Positions 17,393 through 26,636 are shown, counted from the first letter of the stretch. The stretch is 64,000 nt of DNA from JBJHBP01 sp050485645 (GCA_050485645.1 JBJHBT010000011.1:41243-105242), one strand, 5' to 3'. Numbers and translations: made by a program. Notes: generated by a model from the sequence alone, not told the origin.

Positions 17393-18277
17393 ATGAAGCG
17401 GATTGCGCTCTTTCTTGCCACGAACATTGCCGTACTGGTGGTGCTTGCAGTCGTCATGCGGCTGTTGGGCATACAGTCGATTCTGGATGAGACCGGAACG
17501 AATCTGGATCTTCGGGCGCTGCTGATTTTCTCCGCGGTCATTGGCTTTGCCGGTTCGTTCATTTCGTTGGCCATCTCGAAGTGGTCGGCCAAGCGCATGA
17601 CCGGTGCCCGCGTCATCGAGACGCCGCGCAACGCCACCGAGAGCTGGTTGCTCAATACCGTTCAGCGCCAGGCCCAGGCTGCCGGCATCGGCTGCCCGGA
17701 GGTGGCCGTCTATGATTCGCGGGATGTGAACGCTTTCGCCACCGGCTGGAATCGCAACAAGGCATTGGTGGCGGTGAGCACCGGACTGCTCAGTCAGATG
17801 AACGAGCGCGAAGTCGAGGCGGTTCTGGCCCATGAAGTCAGCCATGTCGCCAACGGGGACATGGTTACGCTGGCGCTCATACAGGGCGTGGTGAACACAT
17901 TCGTCGTGTTTCTCTCCCGTGTCATCGGCTTTCTCGTCGATCGGCTGGTGTTCCGCAACGAACGCGGTGTCGGGCCGGGATTTTTCATCGTCAGCATCGT
18001 TGCACAGATCGTGCTCGGCATTCTCGCCAGCACCATCGTGATGTGGTTCTCGAGACTGCGTGAGTACCGTGCCGATGCCGGTGGCGCGAAACTGGCAGGG
18101 CGCGAGAACATGATCAGCGCGCTCGACAAGCTGCGTCGAATCCATCAGCCCAGCGATCTGCCGGAGTCCATGCAGGCATTCGGCATCAATTCCGGCCACA
18201 TGGCGGGATTCAAACGGCTGTTCATGTCCCATCCGCCAATCGAGGAGCGAATTGCCGCGTTGCGGAATCAGGGTTGA
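17393..18277 (+). CDS. htpX: Membrane protease HtpX
   Basis: 294 residues. An M48-family zinc metalloprotease of the inner membrane that helps degrade misfolded membrane proteins alongside FtsH. It has two N-terminal membrane segments, the HEVSH zinc motif near residue 147, two further membrane segments (about 160-225) and the third ligand region REYRADAGGAKLAG. A GGAG ribosome-binding site precedes the ATG. The C-terminal SHPPIEERIAALR is also family-specific. Next gene on the same strand is an L,D-transpeptidase 56 bp away. Confidence 0.97.
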   Translation: MKRIALFLATNIAVLVVLAVVMRLLGIQSILDETGTNLDLRALLIFSAVIGFAGSFISLAISKWSAKRMTGARVIETPRNATESWLLNTVQRQAQAAGIGCPEVAVYDSRDVNAFATGWNRNKALVAVSTGLLSQMNEREVEAVLAHEVSHVANGDMVTLALIQGVVNTFVVFLSRVIGFLVDRLVFRNERGVGPGFFIVSIVAQIVLGILASTIVMWFSRLREYRADAGGAKLAGRENMISALDKLRRIHQPSDLPESMQAFGINSGHMAGFKRLFMSHPPIEERIAALRNQG

Positions 18278-18333
18278 GCGGAGTTCGTGATGTCAGGGAC
18301 AGTCCGGCCTTCGCCACGGCGAAGTCGACAGCG

Positions 18334-18852
18334 ATGAAGCGGGTCCGGGTCGCTCTGCTGCTGAGCGTATTGCTGTGTAGTCCGGTGGTGCCGGCCGCCG
18401 CGCAGCAGGCGCTGGCTTCCCACATTCAGACCGCCGACCTGGTGCTGGTGGAGAAATCGAACCGCGTGCTTCACCTGATGCGGAACGGCGAGGCGCTGCG
18501 CACGTTTCCGATTTCCCTGGGGTTGATGCCGGAAGGGCACAAGGAACGATCCGGCGACTTTCGTACGCCGGAAGGACGCTACCGGCTCACTGCACGCAAC
18601 ACGGACAGCGCGTACTTTCTGTCCATACTGGTTTCCTATCCGAATGAGCGGGATCGGTCGCATGCCCGTTCCCTGGGCGTGGATCCCGGCGGCGCGATCA
18701 TGATTCACGGTACGCCGAACGTACCCCGCTACGAGGAAAGCAGCTATCAGGGCTGGGACTGGACCGATGGCTGCATAGCCGTGTCCAACGCGGACATGAT
18801 CGATATCTGGCTGATGACCCGTGAGGGCACACCGATCGAGATACGCCCTTGA
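18334..18852 (+). CDS. Periplasmic L,D-transpeptidase family protein (YkuD)
   Basis: 172 residues with a signal peptide (MKRVRVALLLSVLL, cleavage near AAA-QQA). The YkuD catalytic region is intact: MIHGTPN (His near residue 125) and DWTDGCIAVSNADM (Cys near 147). Proteins of this short form resemble the YafK/ErfK group, which forms or cleaves peptide links in peptidoglycan or to lipoproteins. The ATG at 18334 was preferred to a TTG at 18274 because only it leaves a signal peptide at the amino end. Confidence 0.9.
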   Translation: MKRVRVALLLSVLLCSPVVPAAAQQALASHIQTADLVLVEKSNRVLHLMRNGEALRTFPISLGLMPEGHKERSGDFRTPEGRYRLTARNTDSAYFLSILVSYPNERDRSHARSLGVDPGGAIMIHGTPNVPRYEESSYQGWDWTDGCIAVSNADMIDIWLMTREGTPIEIRP

Positions 18853-18868
18853 GGCGAAAGGACGCGCG

Positions 18869-20227
18869 ATGGATGCGCTGATCGAACCGCAGGGCAGTCT
18901 CGAGATTCTGTCGCATTCCGAAGTGCGGCAGTTGCGTGACGCCGGCGCAGGTGGCCTGTACCAGATCTGGCGGCAGTGTTCGCTGGCCATCCTCAACTCC
19001 GGCGCCGAGGACGATGACGTTCGCCGCATTCTGCGCGCCAACGAGAAATTCGATATCGAAATCGTTCCGCAGGAGCGTGGTATCGCGCTGCGTCTGAGCA
19101 ACGCGCCGGACAGCGCCTTCGTCGATGGCAAGATGGTGCGCGGCATACGTGAGCAGCTCTTCGCGGTATTGCGTGATCTGCTTTACACGCATGATGAGAT
19201 CCATAACAGCAGGCGTTTCGACCCTGGCAACTCTTCCGGCATCACCGATGCGGTGTTTCACATCCTGCGTAACGCGCGTGTGCTGCACCCGCGCATGGAG
19301 CCGCGTCTGGTGGTGTGCTGGGGCGGACACGCGATCAGCCGCATCGAATACGATTACACCAAGGAAGTCGGCTACGCGCTCGGGCTGCGCGGTCTTGATG
19401 TGTGCACGGGCTGCGGCGCGGGCGCGATGAAGGGGCCGATGAAGGGCGCGACACTGGGTCACGCCAAGCAGCGAATCCGTGATGGCCGCTATCTCGGGCT
19501 GACCGAGCCCACGATCATCGCGGCGGAAAGCCCGAATCCGATCGTCAACGAACTCGTGATTCTGCCCGACATGGAAAAGCGGCTGGAAGCCTTCGTGCGT
19601 GTCGCGCACGGCATCGTCGTGTTTCCAGGCGGTGTCGGGACGGCGGAAGAGATTCTGTATCTGCTGGGCATTCTGCTCAGCGACAACAATGAGGGCGCGT
19701 GTCTGCCGCTTGTTTTCTCAGGCCCTCCCTCGAGCCGCGGCTATTTCGAGCTGATGCACGAGTTCATCGGCCGCACGCTGGGAGAGAAGGCGCAGCGCCT
19801 CTACAGCGTTGTGCTTGGTGATCCCGCGGAAGTCGCCCGGCGGGTGCATCAGGGTGTTGAGCAGGTGCGTGAGTTCCGCGTCAGCACCGACGATGCCTAC
19901 TACTACAACTGGCTACTGAATATCGGGCTGGAATTTCAGACGCCCTTCGACGCAACACACGAAAACATGGCGAAACTGGATCTCAGCGCCGACCTGCCGG
20001 CAAGTGAATTGGCCGTCAACCTGCGTCGGGCGTTTTCCGGGATCGTTGCCGGCAATGTTCGCGAGGCGGGCATCCGTCTCGTCGAGGAATACGGACCCTT
20101 CGAACTGCGCGGCGACAGGGTGATCATTGCCGCGCTCGATCAGCTCCTTGCCGACTTCGTTGCGTCACGGCGTATGCGACTGTCTGATCCGGCAACGTAT
20201 GTGCCCTGCTATCGAATCGTGTCCTGA
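18869..20227 (+). CDS. ppnN: Pyrimidine/purine nucleotide 5'-monophosphate nucleosidase
   Basis: 452 residues, matching E. coli PpnN (YgdH). It hydrolyses nucleoside monophosphates to base and ribose 5-phosphate and is stimulated by (p)ppGpp in E. coli. The LOG-like core motif is visible as VVFPGGVGTAEEIL (about residues 249-262), with the N-terminal domain LEILSHSEVRQL and a C-terminal extension. The start at 18869 gives MDALIEPQGSLEILS and has an AGGA ribosome-binding site. It is 16 bp after the L,D-transpeptidase gene. Confidence 0.93.
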   Translation: MDALIEPQGSLEILSHSEVRQLRDAGAGGLYQIWRQCSLAILNSGAEDDDVRRILRANEKFDIEIVPQERGIALRLSNAPDSAFVDGKMVRGIREQLFAVLRDLLYTHDEIHNSRRFDPGNSSGITDAVFHILRNARVLHPRMEPRLVVCWGGHAISRIEYDYTKEVGYALGLRGLDVCTGCGAGAMKGPMKGATLGHAKQRIRDGRYLGLTEPTIIAAESPNPIVNELVILPDMEKRLEAFVRVAHGIVVFPGGVGTAEEILYLLGILLSDNNEGACLPLVFSGPPSSRGYFELMHEFIGRTLGEKAQRLYSVVLGDPAEVARRVHQGVEQVREFRVSTDDAYYYNWLLNIGLEFQTPFDATHENMAKLDLSADLPASELAVNLRRAFSGIVAGNVREAGIRLVEEYGPFELRGDRVIIAALDQLLADFVASRRMRLSDPATYVPCYRIVS

Positions 20228-20331
20228 CGAATCGTACCGTGATTTTTCTGATTGTTGCCGATTAGGTTAACTTGCCTGTCACTGTGCGATTCGCGTGATC
20301 ATCCTCCGCAGTTGTCTGTGACTCAGTTCCT

Positions 20332-20694
20332 GTGAATCCCATCCTCGCAGCGCTAACCTTTTTCGCACCTGCCATTGGACTTTCGTCGGGTGCGATGAGT
20401 CGACAAAAATCACATCTTTTCCGACCGCCTCTGTATCACCGCCACGAGTCCGCTGGTTCGGGGAGCGGTGGGGTTGGCCCAGGCGCGTCTCCCGCGGTGC
20501 CGCAAGTCACCGACAGTGAGCGACAGAGCTGGGATGCCTATCGGCGCTGGCTGGCACGCACCGGAGACAAGGCACCTGTGGAGCGCACGCCGCTGGACCC
20601 TTCGATCTACAGCTGGAAGGGTTACAACAACTGGGCGGACAGGATTCGCCAGAACTGGAATTCCGACGACAAGGATCAGAACGGTAAGACCTGA
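20332..20694 (+). CDS. Hypothetical protein
   Basis: 120 residues if the GTG at 20332 is used, or 99 from ATG 20395. The longer form begins with a hydrophobic stretch (PILAALTFFAPAIGLSSGA) that could be a signal peptide or membrane segment. Next come a Gly/Ser linker and a charged, Trp-rich tail (SWDAYRRWLARTGDK, YSWKGYNNWADRIRQNWN). I do not recognise the family. No convincing ribosome-binding site precedes either start. The repeated WxxYxxW-like pattern in the tail looks like real protein rather than noise. It is convergent with parA. Confidence 0.5.
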   Translation: MNPILAALTFFAPAIGLSSGAMSRQKSHLFRPPLYHRHESAGSGSGGVGPGASPAVPQVTDSERQSWDAYRRWLARTGDKAPVERTPLDPSIYSWKGYNNWADRIRQNWNSDDKDQNGKT

Positions 20695-20727
20695 TGCCAG
20701 ACGGCGCCGGTTGGTGTCCGGGGCATA

Positions 20728-21441
20728 TCAGGATAGGTCGTCACGTCGGAACGCGGTGGCCAGACTGCTGTTCGAAGTGAAGCCGCTGCCGGAAGAAGTT
20801 GGCTGCAGCCATTCGGTGAGCGGTTCCCAGTCGGCCAGGTCCTTGAACACGCGCCAGCGTGGCATCTCGTGAACACCTATACCCAGCTCAGCTGAACGCA
20901 CGTAGTTCTGCGTGTCGCGCAGTGTCGTGATCAGTGGAATGTCCAGGCTGGCCAGAAAGCGCATCAGCGACTGGGAAACCAGCGTATTGACCCTGACGCG
21001 ATTGGCAATGATGCCGATGCGTTTCTCGGAGCGCCGGATCTTGGCCACCAGCAGCAGGTCTGCAATGCACTTCGCCGAGGCGTGGATGTCGTTTTCCGAC
21101 GGCATGACCGGCACCAGGATGGCGTCGGCGCCACGAGTGATCTCCGGCAGGCTCTGGGTAACGATGGCGGCCGGCGTATCGACGACTACCGTGCTGCAAT
21201 CGGCCGGGACGCGCAATTGCCAGCTGCGGGTGACGTTCGCGGATCGCTCATAGGCAGCGATGCCGTGTATGGACGGGTATTCGGCGGCACGCCTGCGCAG
21301 CCATCGCGCGCTGGAACCCTGTGGATCAAGATCCATCAGAGCCACGTTCTGTCCGGTGGATGCAAACCAGGCGGCGAGGTTGGTTGCCACTGTCGTTTTC
21401 CCGGCTCCACCCTTGGTATTCAGTATCACGATTCGTTGCAT
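20728..21441 (-). CDS. ParA-family ATPase
   Basis: 237 residues. The deviant Walker A motif is KGGAGKTT (residues 10-17), with DLDPQGSS and VVVDTPAAI as the other nucleotide-binding motifs. Orphan ParA-like ATPases without a neighbouring parB position cargo such as chemosensory arrays, or have unknown roles. The 30-residue tail (TSSGSGFTSNSSLATAFRRDDLS) is low complexity. A 13-bp dyad lies just upstream of the start. It sits between a hypothetical gene and htpG, with no partition partner nearby. Confidence 0.9.
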   Translation of the reverse strand: MQRIVILNTKGGAGKTTVATNLAAWFASTGQNVALMDLDPQGSSARWLRRRAAEYPSIHGIAAYERSANVTRSWQLRVPADCSTVVVDTPAAIVTQSLPEITRGADAILVPVMPSENDIHASAKCIADLLLVAKIRRSEKRIGIIANRVRVNTLVSQSLMRFLASLDIPLITTLRDTQNYVRSAELGIGVHEMPRWRVFKDLADWEPLTEWLQPTSSGSGFTSNSSLATAFRRDDLS

Positions 21442-21448
21442 GGCGTGA

Positions 21449-21461
21449 ACTTACAATAAGT
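21449..21461. promoter_or_regulatory. Small perfect dyad upstream of parA
   Basis: ACTTA-CAA-TAAGT, a perfect 5-bp inverted repeat 7 bp upstream of the parA start codon. It could be an operator or chance; no other copy was noticed nearby. Confidence 0.25.
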
Positions 21462-21699
21462 AAAACGCTTTGTCGCCAGCCGGTTGGGGCTTTTGAGAGT
21501 TTATTCACAGAGCCGCGCGGTGCCGCTTGCCGATAATGCGCTCTCATCATGGAAGTACTGTTGCAATACCTGGATGAGCTGGACGACCTGCTGGCCATGG
21601 CCGTGGCAAGGCTGCAGCTCCATCGGCCCTTGATTTGTCGCCGGACGGCCCCATCCTACCCGGATGTCTTTGCGGACGAATGGCAAATGGGAGGCGTCG

Positions 21700-23601
21700 A
21701 TGGCCGACAATGCGGTGGAACAGGCATACGGATTTCAGGCGGAAGTGAAGCAGCTCATGCACCTGATGGTGCACGCGCTGTACAGCAATCGCGAAATCTT
21801 TCTCCGCGAGCTGATCTCCAACGCGTCTGACGCAAACGACAAACTCAGGTTCGAAGCGCTTGCACGGCCCGAACTGGCAGCGGATTCCGCCGATCTGTCG
21901 ATTCGCGTTGAACTGATTCCGGAGCAGAAGCTGCTGTGCATCACCGATGACGGCATCGGCATGACTCGTGACGACATTGTTCAGCACCTGGGCACGATCG
22001 CACACTCCGGCACCGCCCGATTTCTCGAGCAGATGGAAGCCGACAGCCGCAAGGACTCGCAGCTCATCGGGCAGTTCGGCGTCGGTTTCTATTCAGCATT
22101 CATCGTCGCTGACGAGGTCGAGGTTCTGAGCCGCAAGGCCGGAGTGCCGGCGGCGGAGGCCGTCCGCTGGGTTTCCGACGGACAGGGCGAGTTCCGCGTT
22201 CAGGGCATCGAGCGCGAGCAGCGCGGAACCACCGTCAGACTTCGTCTCAAGGACGACGCCGCGGAATTTCTTGATCCCGGCCGCCTGCGGGCCGTGATTC
22301 GCAAGTACTCGGACCACATCGCGTTTCCCGTGCAACTGCGCGAGGCGCCCGATCGGGAGCCGGAAACCGTCAACCAGGCGCGCGCGCTGTGGAGCCGTCC
22401 GCGTACCGAAATCAGCGAAGAGGAATACAAGTCATTCTATCGGCACATTTCGCACGACTTCAGCGAGCCGCTGACCTGGAGTCACAACCGCGTTGAAGGC
22501 AAACGCGATTACACCAGCCTGCTGTACATACCGGCCGTGGCGCCTGTCGATTTGTGGAATCGCGAAGCGCCGCGGGGCATCAAGCTCTATGTGCAGAAAG
22601 TCTTCATCACCGACCATGCAACACACTTCCTTCCGCTTTACCTGCGTTTCGTTCGCGGCGTGCTGGATACCGCCGATCTGCCGCTGAATGTTTCGCGCGA
22701 GATGCTCCAGCATAGTCCCGAAGTCGCTGCCATCCGTTCGGCGCTGACCCGGCGTGTACTGGACATGCTGGCCAAACTGGCTGCCGACGATGCGGATCGG
22801 TACAGGACGCTGTGGCGGGAGTTCGGCACGGTATTGAAGGAGGGTCTGGCCGAAGATTCGTCCAATCGCGACCGGCTCGCCGATTTGCTGCGATTCAGCA
22901 GCACCCGCACCGGGGACAGCGAATTGCGCAGTCTGGCGCAGTATGTGGACGAGGCACCCGATCAGGATCGCATCTATTATCTGATCGCCGATTCGGCCGC
23001 GGCAGCGAAGTCCAGCCCGCATCTGGAGGCGTTCCGCGACAGCAATGTCGAGGTGCTGTTGCTGACCGATCGCATGGACGAATGGGCGATGCAGTATCTG
23101 ACCGAATTCCGCGGTAAACCCTTCAAGGACATTGCGCGAGGCGGTCTGGACCTGCCGGGTGGCAAGGACGCGGCATCGTCGGAGAAAGGTGAAACCGCGC
23201 CGAAGGAGGGCAGCGGCGTACTTGACCGGGTCAAGCAGACACTGGGCGACAGGGTCGGTGAAGTCCGCGCCAGCGAGCGACTCAAGGAATCGGCGTCCTG
23301 TCTGGTGCTTGGCGAGCAGGATCTGGGTTATGGCATGCGTGATCTGCTGAAAGCGGCGGGACATGAGGCGCCCGCGGCGGTGCCGGACCTGGAGCTGAAC
23401 CTCGGTCACGACCTTGTGCGACGCATGGAGCGGGAGGCCGAGCACACACGCTTCGAGGAACTCGCCTTGTTATTGTATGAACAGGCGGTCCTGGCGGAAG
23501 GCCGTGCGCTGGAAGACCCGGCTGCCTTCGTGAAGCGCATCAACCGTCTGCTGGCTGTGCCGGCGCCGCCTGGCAGCGATCAGCTTGCTGCTGACGCTTG
23601 A
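21700..23601 (+). CDS. htpG: Molecular chaperone HtpG (Hsp90)
   Basis: 633 residues. A dimeric cytosolic Hsp90. The GHKL ATPase motifs are present: ELISNASDANDKL (about residues 38-50), DDGIGMTRDD (about 85-94) and GQFGVGFYSAF (about 122-132). The middle-domain segment PLNVSREMLQHS carries the conserved Arg. A strong GGGAGG ribosome-binding site supports the ATG at 21700, although the frame is open from 21664. No sigma-32 promoter is obvious upstream. Confidence 0.97.
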   Translation: MADNAVEQAYGFQAEVKQLMHLMVHALYSNREIFLRELISNASDANDKLRFEALARPELAADSADLSIRVELIPEQKLLCITDDGIGMTRDDIVQHLGTIAHSGTARFLEQMEADSRKDSQLIGQFGVGFYSAFIVADEVEVLSRKAGVPAAEAVRWVSDGQGEFRVQGIEREQRGTTVRLRLKDDAAEFLDPGRLRAVIRKYSDHIAFPVQLREAPDREPETVNQARALWSRPRTEISEEEYKSFYRHISHDFSEPLTWSHNRVEGKRDYTSLLYIPAVAPVDLWNREAPRGIKLYVQKVFITDHATHFLPLYLRFVRGVLDTADLPLNVSREMLQHSPEVAAIRSALTRRVLDMLAKLAADDADRYRTLWREFGTVLKEGLAEDSSNRDRLADLLRFSSTRTGDSELRSLAQYVDEAPDQDRIYYLIADSAAAAKSSPHLEAFRDSNVEVLLLTDRMDEWAMQYLTEFRGKPFKDIARGGLDLPGGKDAASSEKGETAPKEGSGVLDRVKQTLGDRVGEVRASERLKESASCLVLGEQDLGYGMRDLLKAAGHEAPAAVPDLELNLGHDLVRRMEREAEHTRFEELALLLYEQAVLAEGRALEDPAAFVKRINRLLAVPAPPGSDQLAADA

Positions 23602-23627
23602 CGGCGGCCGACTGACTGGAGAAACAA

Positions 23628-24047
23628 ATGCCCGCAAAGGAACACACTGACGTCGAGGAACTCAGGCGGCGGCTGACGCCGGAACAGTTCCGCGTGACGC
23701 AGCAGGCTGGCACGGAACCGGCCTTCAGCGGTCAGTACTACCAACACAGCGAGCGCGGAGCGTACCTGTGTGTGTGCTGCGGCGCCGAGCTGTTCACGTC
23801 ACGGCAGAAGTACGACTCTGGAAGTGGCTGGCCAAGCTTCTGGGCACCGGCGGCAGCCGGTGCGGTATCCGGGCATCGCGACAGCAGCCATGGCATGGTG
23901 AGGGAAGAAGTACGGTGCGCGAACTGCGGTGCCCATCTCGGGCATGTGTTCGCGGACGGGCCTGCACCCACCGGTCAGCGGTTCTGCATCAATTCCGCGT
24001 CGCTGGATTTCTCACCGTCAGGCGACCGCGATGACGGCAACCGCTGA
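23628..24047 (+). CDS. msrB: Peptide-methionine (R)-S-oxide reductase
   Basis: 139 residues. Reduces methionine R-sulfoxide in proteins. Two CxxC zinc sites (CVCCGAEL and CANCGAHLGH) and the catalytic cysteine in RFCINSASL (about residue 120) are all present, with the family segment YDSGSGWPSFW. A GGAG ribosome-binding site precedes the ATG 26 bp after htpG. This pairs a stress chaperone with an oxidative repair enzyme, probably in one transcript. Confidence 0.96.
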   Translation: MPAKEHTDVEELRRRLTPEQFRVTQQAGTEPAFSGQYYQHSERGAYLCVCCGAELFTSRQKYDSGSGWPSFWAPAAAGAVSGHRDSSHGMVREEVRCANCGAHLGHVFADGPAPTGQRFCINSASLDFSPSGDRDDGNR

Positions 24048-24068
24048 AGGCAGGCGGATCATCGCAAC

Positions 24069-24542
24069 ATGCTGAAGGCGCTCAGCGAGCTGATCGACCG
24101 CGCGCTGGGGACCGGACCGGCAGGCGCGGATGGACCGGGGGCCGGTACGGCCCAGCGGCGGCACGGCGTGGAACTGGCCACGGCCGTGCTGCTTGTCGAG
24201 GTGGCGCGAGCGGATTTCGAGGAGGACATTACTTCCAACACCGCTGTGTTCGATCTGCTCAGGACCCACTTCGAACTGTCCGACGATGAGGCACGCCTGC
24301 TGATCGAGGAGGCCCGTGCCGAAGCCGATCATGCGGCATCCCTGCAGTCGTTTACGCGGCGCCTGCATGAATGCCTTGCCGGGGAAGAAAAGCAGCGCAT
24401 CATCGAAATGCTGTGGCAGGTTGCCCTGGCTGACAGCGTACTGGACAGGCATGAGGATCACCTGATCCGCAAGGTGGCCGGGCTGCTGTATGTCCCGCAT
24501 GCCGACCTGATTCGAATCAGGAACCGCGTCCGGGGAACCTGA
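24069..24542 (+). CDS. TerB-family (DjlA N-terminal-like) protein
   Basis: 157 residues, mostly helical. The TerB-type core is seen in VELATAVLLVEVARADFE and IEMLWQVALADSVLDRHEDHLIRKVAGLL, two helical halves with acidic residues that bind metal in TerB. Function of such stand-alone proteins is unknown despite the tellurite-resistance name. It follows msrB after 21 bp and converges with the DUF4426 gene. Confidence 0.85.
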   Translation: MLKALSELIDRALGTGPAGADGPGAGTAQRRHGVELATAVLLVEVARADFEEDITSNTAVFDLLRTHFELSDDEARLLIEEARAEADHAASLQSFTRRLHECLAGEEKQRIIEMLWQVALADSVLDRHEDHLIRKVAGLLYVPHADLIRIRNRVRGT

Positions 24543-24601
24543 CGAGAGCCTGGTGCCGGATGGCGACTCCGGCCCGCCGCGCGGTCATTCGCGCCGTGCG
24601 G

Positions 24602-25102
24602 TCACTCGCCGTAGAACTGCTTCATGAAGCGGACGGAAAATCTGCTGCTCTCGTTTATCGGCGTTGCGTCCACCGTGAATATCAGCGTTTCGCCAGAAGA
24701 GACAGGCACCTCGCCGATGTAGTAGACCGCATCGCCTTCCGTCACCTCACGCAGGGTGAGGTTGCGGAACTGTCCTGCCAGATTGATGGCGGATGCCGAT
24801 ACGCTGCCTGACACCGGCGTTCCGGCGCCATTGGGCTCGTCGGGCTTGCGCAGTATGCTGATGTTGAGCAATGCGCGGTTGGGACTGCGCACGATGCCGT
24901 ACTGGCGAGCGACGTCGGCGGTGAGCTGGTCGGTGGCAAGTGCGTTGAAATGCAGCACATAGTCACCGAAGTCCCTGGAACTCTCGGTTGACGACAGGAC
25001 CTGCGAGGCGGTTTCGCTGCCGGTTGCAGGCGCCCTCTGGTCACACGCCGCCAGCAGCATGAGAACGCACAACCAGAAAACCGATCGCATCCCTGGAGTC
25101 AT
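24602..25102 (-). CDS. DUF4426-family lipoprotein
   Basis: 166 residues with a lipoprotein signal (LLAAC, Cys near residue 20). The family signature is ESSRDFGDYVLHFNALATDQLTADVARQYGI-like sequence around residues 40-70, then RSPNRALLNISILRK. Members sit near yggT, metW and pilT in Pseudomonas, as here, and their function is unknown. A GAGGAGG ribosome-binding site 8 bp upstream supports the first ATG (25102). metW and metX, usual neighbours, are not between this gene and yggT. Confidence 0.85.
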   Translation of the reverse strand: MTPGMRSVFWLCVLMLLAACDQRAPATGSETASQVLSSTESSRDFGDYVLHFNALATDQLTADVARQYGIVRSPNRALLNISILRKPDEPNGAGTPVSGSVSASAINLAGQFRNLTLREVTEGDAVYYIGEVPVSSGETLIFTVDATPINESSRFSVRFMKQFYGE

Positions 25103-25193
25103 CCCGGTAGCCTCCTCACTGACGAAACCCTGGTCAATTTATAACACAGGCAGCGCGGTCGCAGCGAACTGTCCGCCGCGGCTGACTGTCCTG

Positions 25194-25736
25194 TTATCGC
25201 AGCAAACCGGGTATGGGCAGCATCCGCGCGATGGCCTGGATCAGGATGATGACGAACAGCGGCGACAGGTCCAGTCCGGCGATCGGTGGCAGCAGGCGTC
25301 GAACCCGGCCCAGCAGCGGTTCATTGATATCCCGAAGGATGCCTGCAATGGGGTTGTAGGTCTGTCCCAGCCAGCCAAGAATCACGTGGACGATGATGCT
25401 CACCGTATAGAACCACAGCGTCAGGCTGATCAAGCCAAGAATCACGTAACCCAGAAAGGTGTTCAGCGGCACGGAATAGTTCGCGATCGTGAACAGCAGC
25501 CACGTCGCGATGGCCTGGAGCGCGAACATCACGACCAGCGTTGGCACGTCGACTCCGCCCGCGCTGGGAATGATGCGCCGCGCTGGAATCACGAGCGGAT
25601 TTGTCACGCGAAGAATGAATTCAGCCAGCGGATTGTAGAAATCGGCACGCACCCATTGCAGGATGAATCGCAGCAGAAATGTCAGCAGGTACAGATCCGC
25701 GAGTGTCTTGACAATGAAAATGAGCGAGTTTTGCAT
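25194..25736 (-). CDS. yggT: YggT-family membrane protein
   Basis: 180 residues with four or five membrane segments arranged as two YGGT repeats (each with an LRFILQWVRAD- or ILGWLGQTYNP-like turn and an NPLVIPARRIIPS- or NEPLLGRVRRLLPP-like loop). Family members have roles in osmotic or membrane homeostasis that are poorly defined. yggS starts the same leftward transcript 40 bp upstream. proC, commonly between yggS and yggT, is absent here. Confidence 0.92.
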   Translation of the reverse strand: MQNSLIFIVKTLADLYLLTFLLRFILQWVRADFYNPLAEFILRVTNPLVIPARRIIPSAGGVDVPTLVVMFALQAIATWLLFTIANYSVPLNTFLGYVILGLISLTLWFYTVSIIVHVILGWLGQTYNPIAGILRDINEPLLGRVRRLLPPIAGLDLSPLFVIILIQAIARMLPIPGLLR

Positions 25737-25775
25737 GACTATGTTGGCTGGCCCTCCGCGACCCCGGCAACGATA

Positions 25776-26555
25776 TCACGAGGTACGGTCTGGCGGTTGG
25801 ACCAGTCGGTGTTCAGCATCGCCGTTTGCCGGGTGGTCAGTTGTGCGTTGTCCGAACAGCGCCGTTCCGATGCGGACGAAGGTCGCTCCCTCGGCGACCG
25901 CGAGTTCGAAGTCGTCCGACATGCCTATGGACAGTTCCTGCAAAGGCATCCCGCTCACGCCGAGGCGGGCGGCGGTATCGCGCAGCCGGCGAAAATGGCT
26001 GGCCACGGCTTCGTCATCGGCTTCCGCTGGCGGCAGCGTCATCAGCCCGCGGACGCGCAGTCTGGGCAGCGCGGAAACAGCCTGCAGCAGCGCGGGAAGC
26101 TCAGCTTCGCTGATGCCCGAGCGGCCGGGAAGCCCGGTCTGGTCCACCTGAAGAAACACGTTCAGGGGAGGCGCATGATGCGGCCGCTGGTCATTCAGTC
26201 GCTGCGCTACCCGAATGCGGTCCACCGTATGTACCCAGTCGAACAGTACGGCGATCTGACGCGTCTTGTTCGCCTGGATGTGGCCGAGGAAATGCCACTG
26301 GATACCCGGCTCGCTGATCCGCGGGATCTTGTATTCGGCTTCCTGTACATAGCTTTCGCCGAAATGTCGCAGCCCGGCTCGACAGGCTGAGCGGATCGCG
26401 GCAACAGTCTGCTGCTTGCTGACGGCAACTATCGTGACGTGGTCGACAGTGAAGTCGGACGCGTCAGAGACACAGTTCGCAGTGCGGCCGGACCGCTTGA
26501 GTGCGGCGTGCACGCGGCGCTGTATTTCAGCAAGATGGTCCGTGATATCAGTCAC
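25776..26555 (-). CDS. yggS: Pyridoxal-phosphate homeostasis protein YggS
   Basis: 259 residues from a GTG start (VTDITDHLAEIQRR). A PLP-binding TIM-barrel protein that buffers PLP and affects amino-acid metabolism. The PLP lysine is in IVAVSKQQT, and the family segments FGESYVQEAEYKI, WHFLGHIQANK and SIGMSDDFELAVAEGATFVRIG are all visible. The 22 residues upstream in the open frame are not conserved. Divergent from pilT across 81 bp, which contains a TATACT -10-like hexamer (26577-26582) on the plus strand. Confidence 0.94.
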   Translation of the reverse strand: MTDITDHLAEIQRRVHAALKRSGRTANCVSDASDFTVDHVTIVAVSKQQTVAAIRSACRAGLRHFGESYVQEAEYKIPRISEPGIQWHFLGHIQANKTRQIAVLFDWVHTVDRIRVAQRLNDQRPHHAPPLNVFLQVDQTGLPGRSGISEAELPALLQAVSALPRLRVRGLMTLPPAEADDEAVASHFRRLRDTAARLGVSGMPLQELSIGMSDDFELAVAEGATFVRIGTALFGQRTTDHPANGDAEHRLVQPPDRTS

Positions 26556-26636
26556 GCTTTGCCTGTGGCCGCTCGCTATACTATGAGCGTCTTCCAGTCG
26601 GGCTCGCCTTGGCTTGAGCATTTCTTAAGGATTGCT

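Noticed and set aside
17204..18232. 342-codon minus-strand frame opposite htpX
   Set aside because: It mirrors htpX codon structure and has no conserved motif; htpX is certain.
22432..23445. 337-codon minus-strand frame opposite htpG
   Set aside because: Shadow of htpG; no ribosome-binding site or motif.
25059..26390. 443-codon plus-strand frame across yggT and yggS
   Set aside because: Both minus-strand genes are clearly identified. The plus frame is low-complexity Gln/Arg/His sequence.
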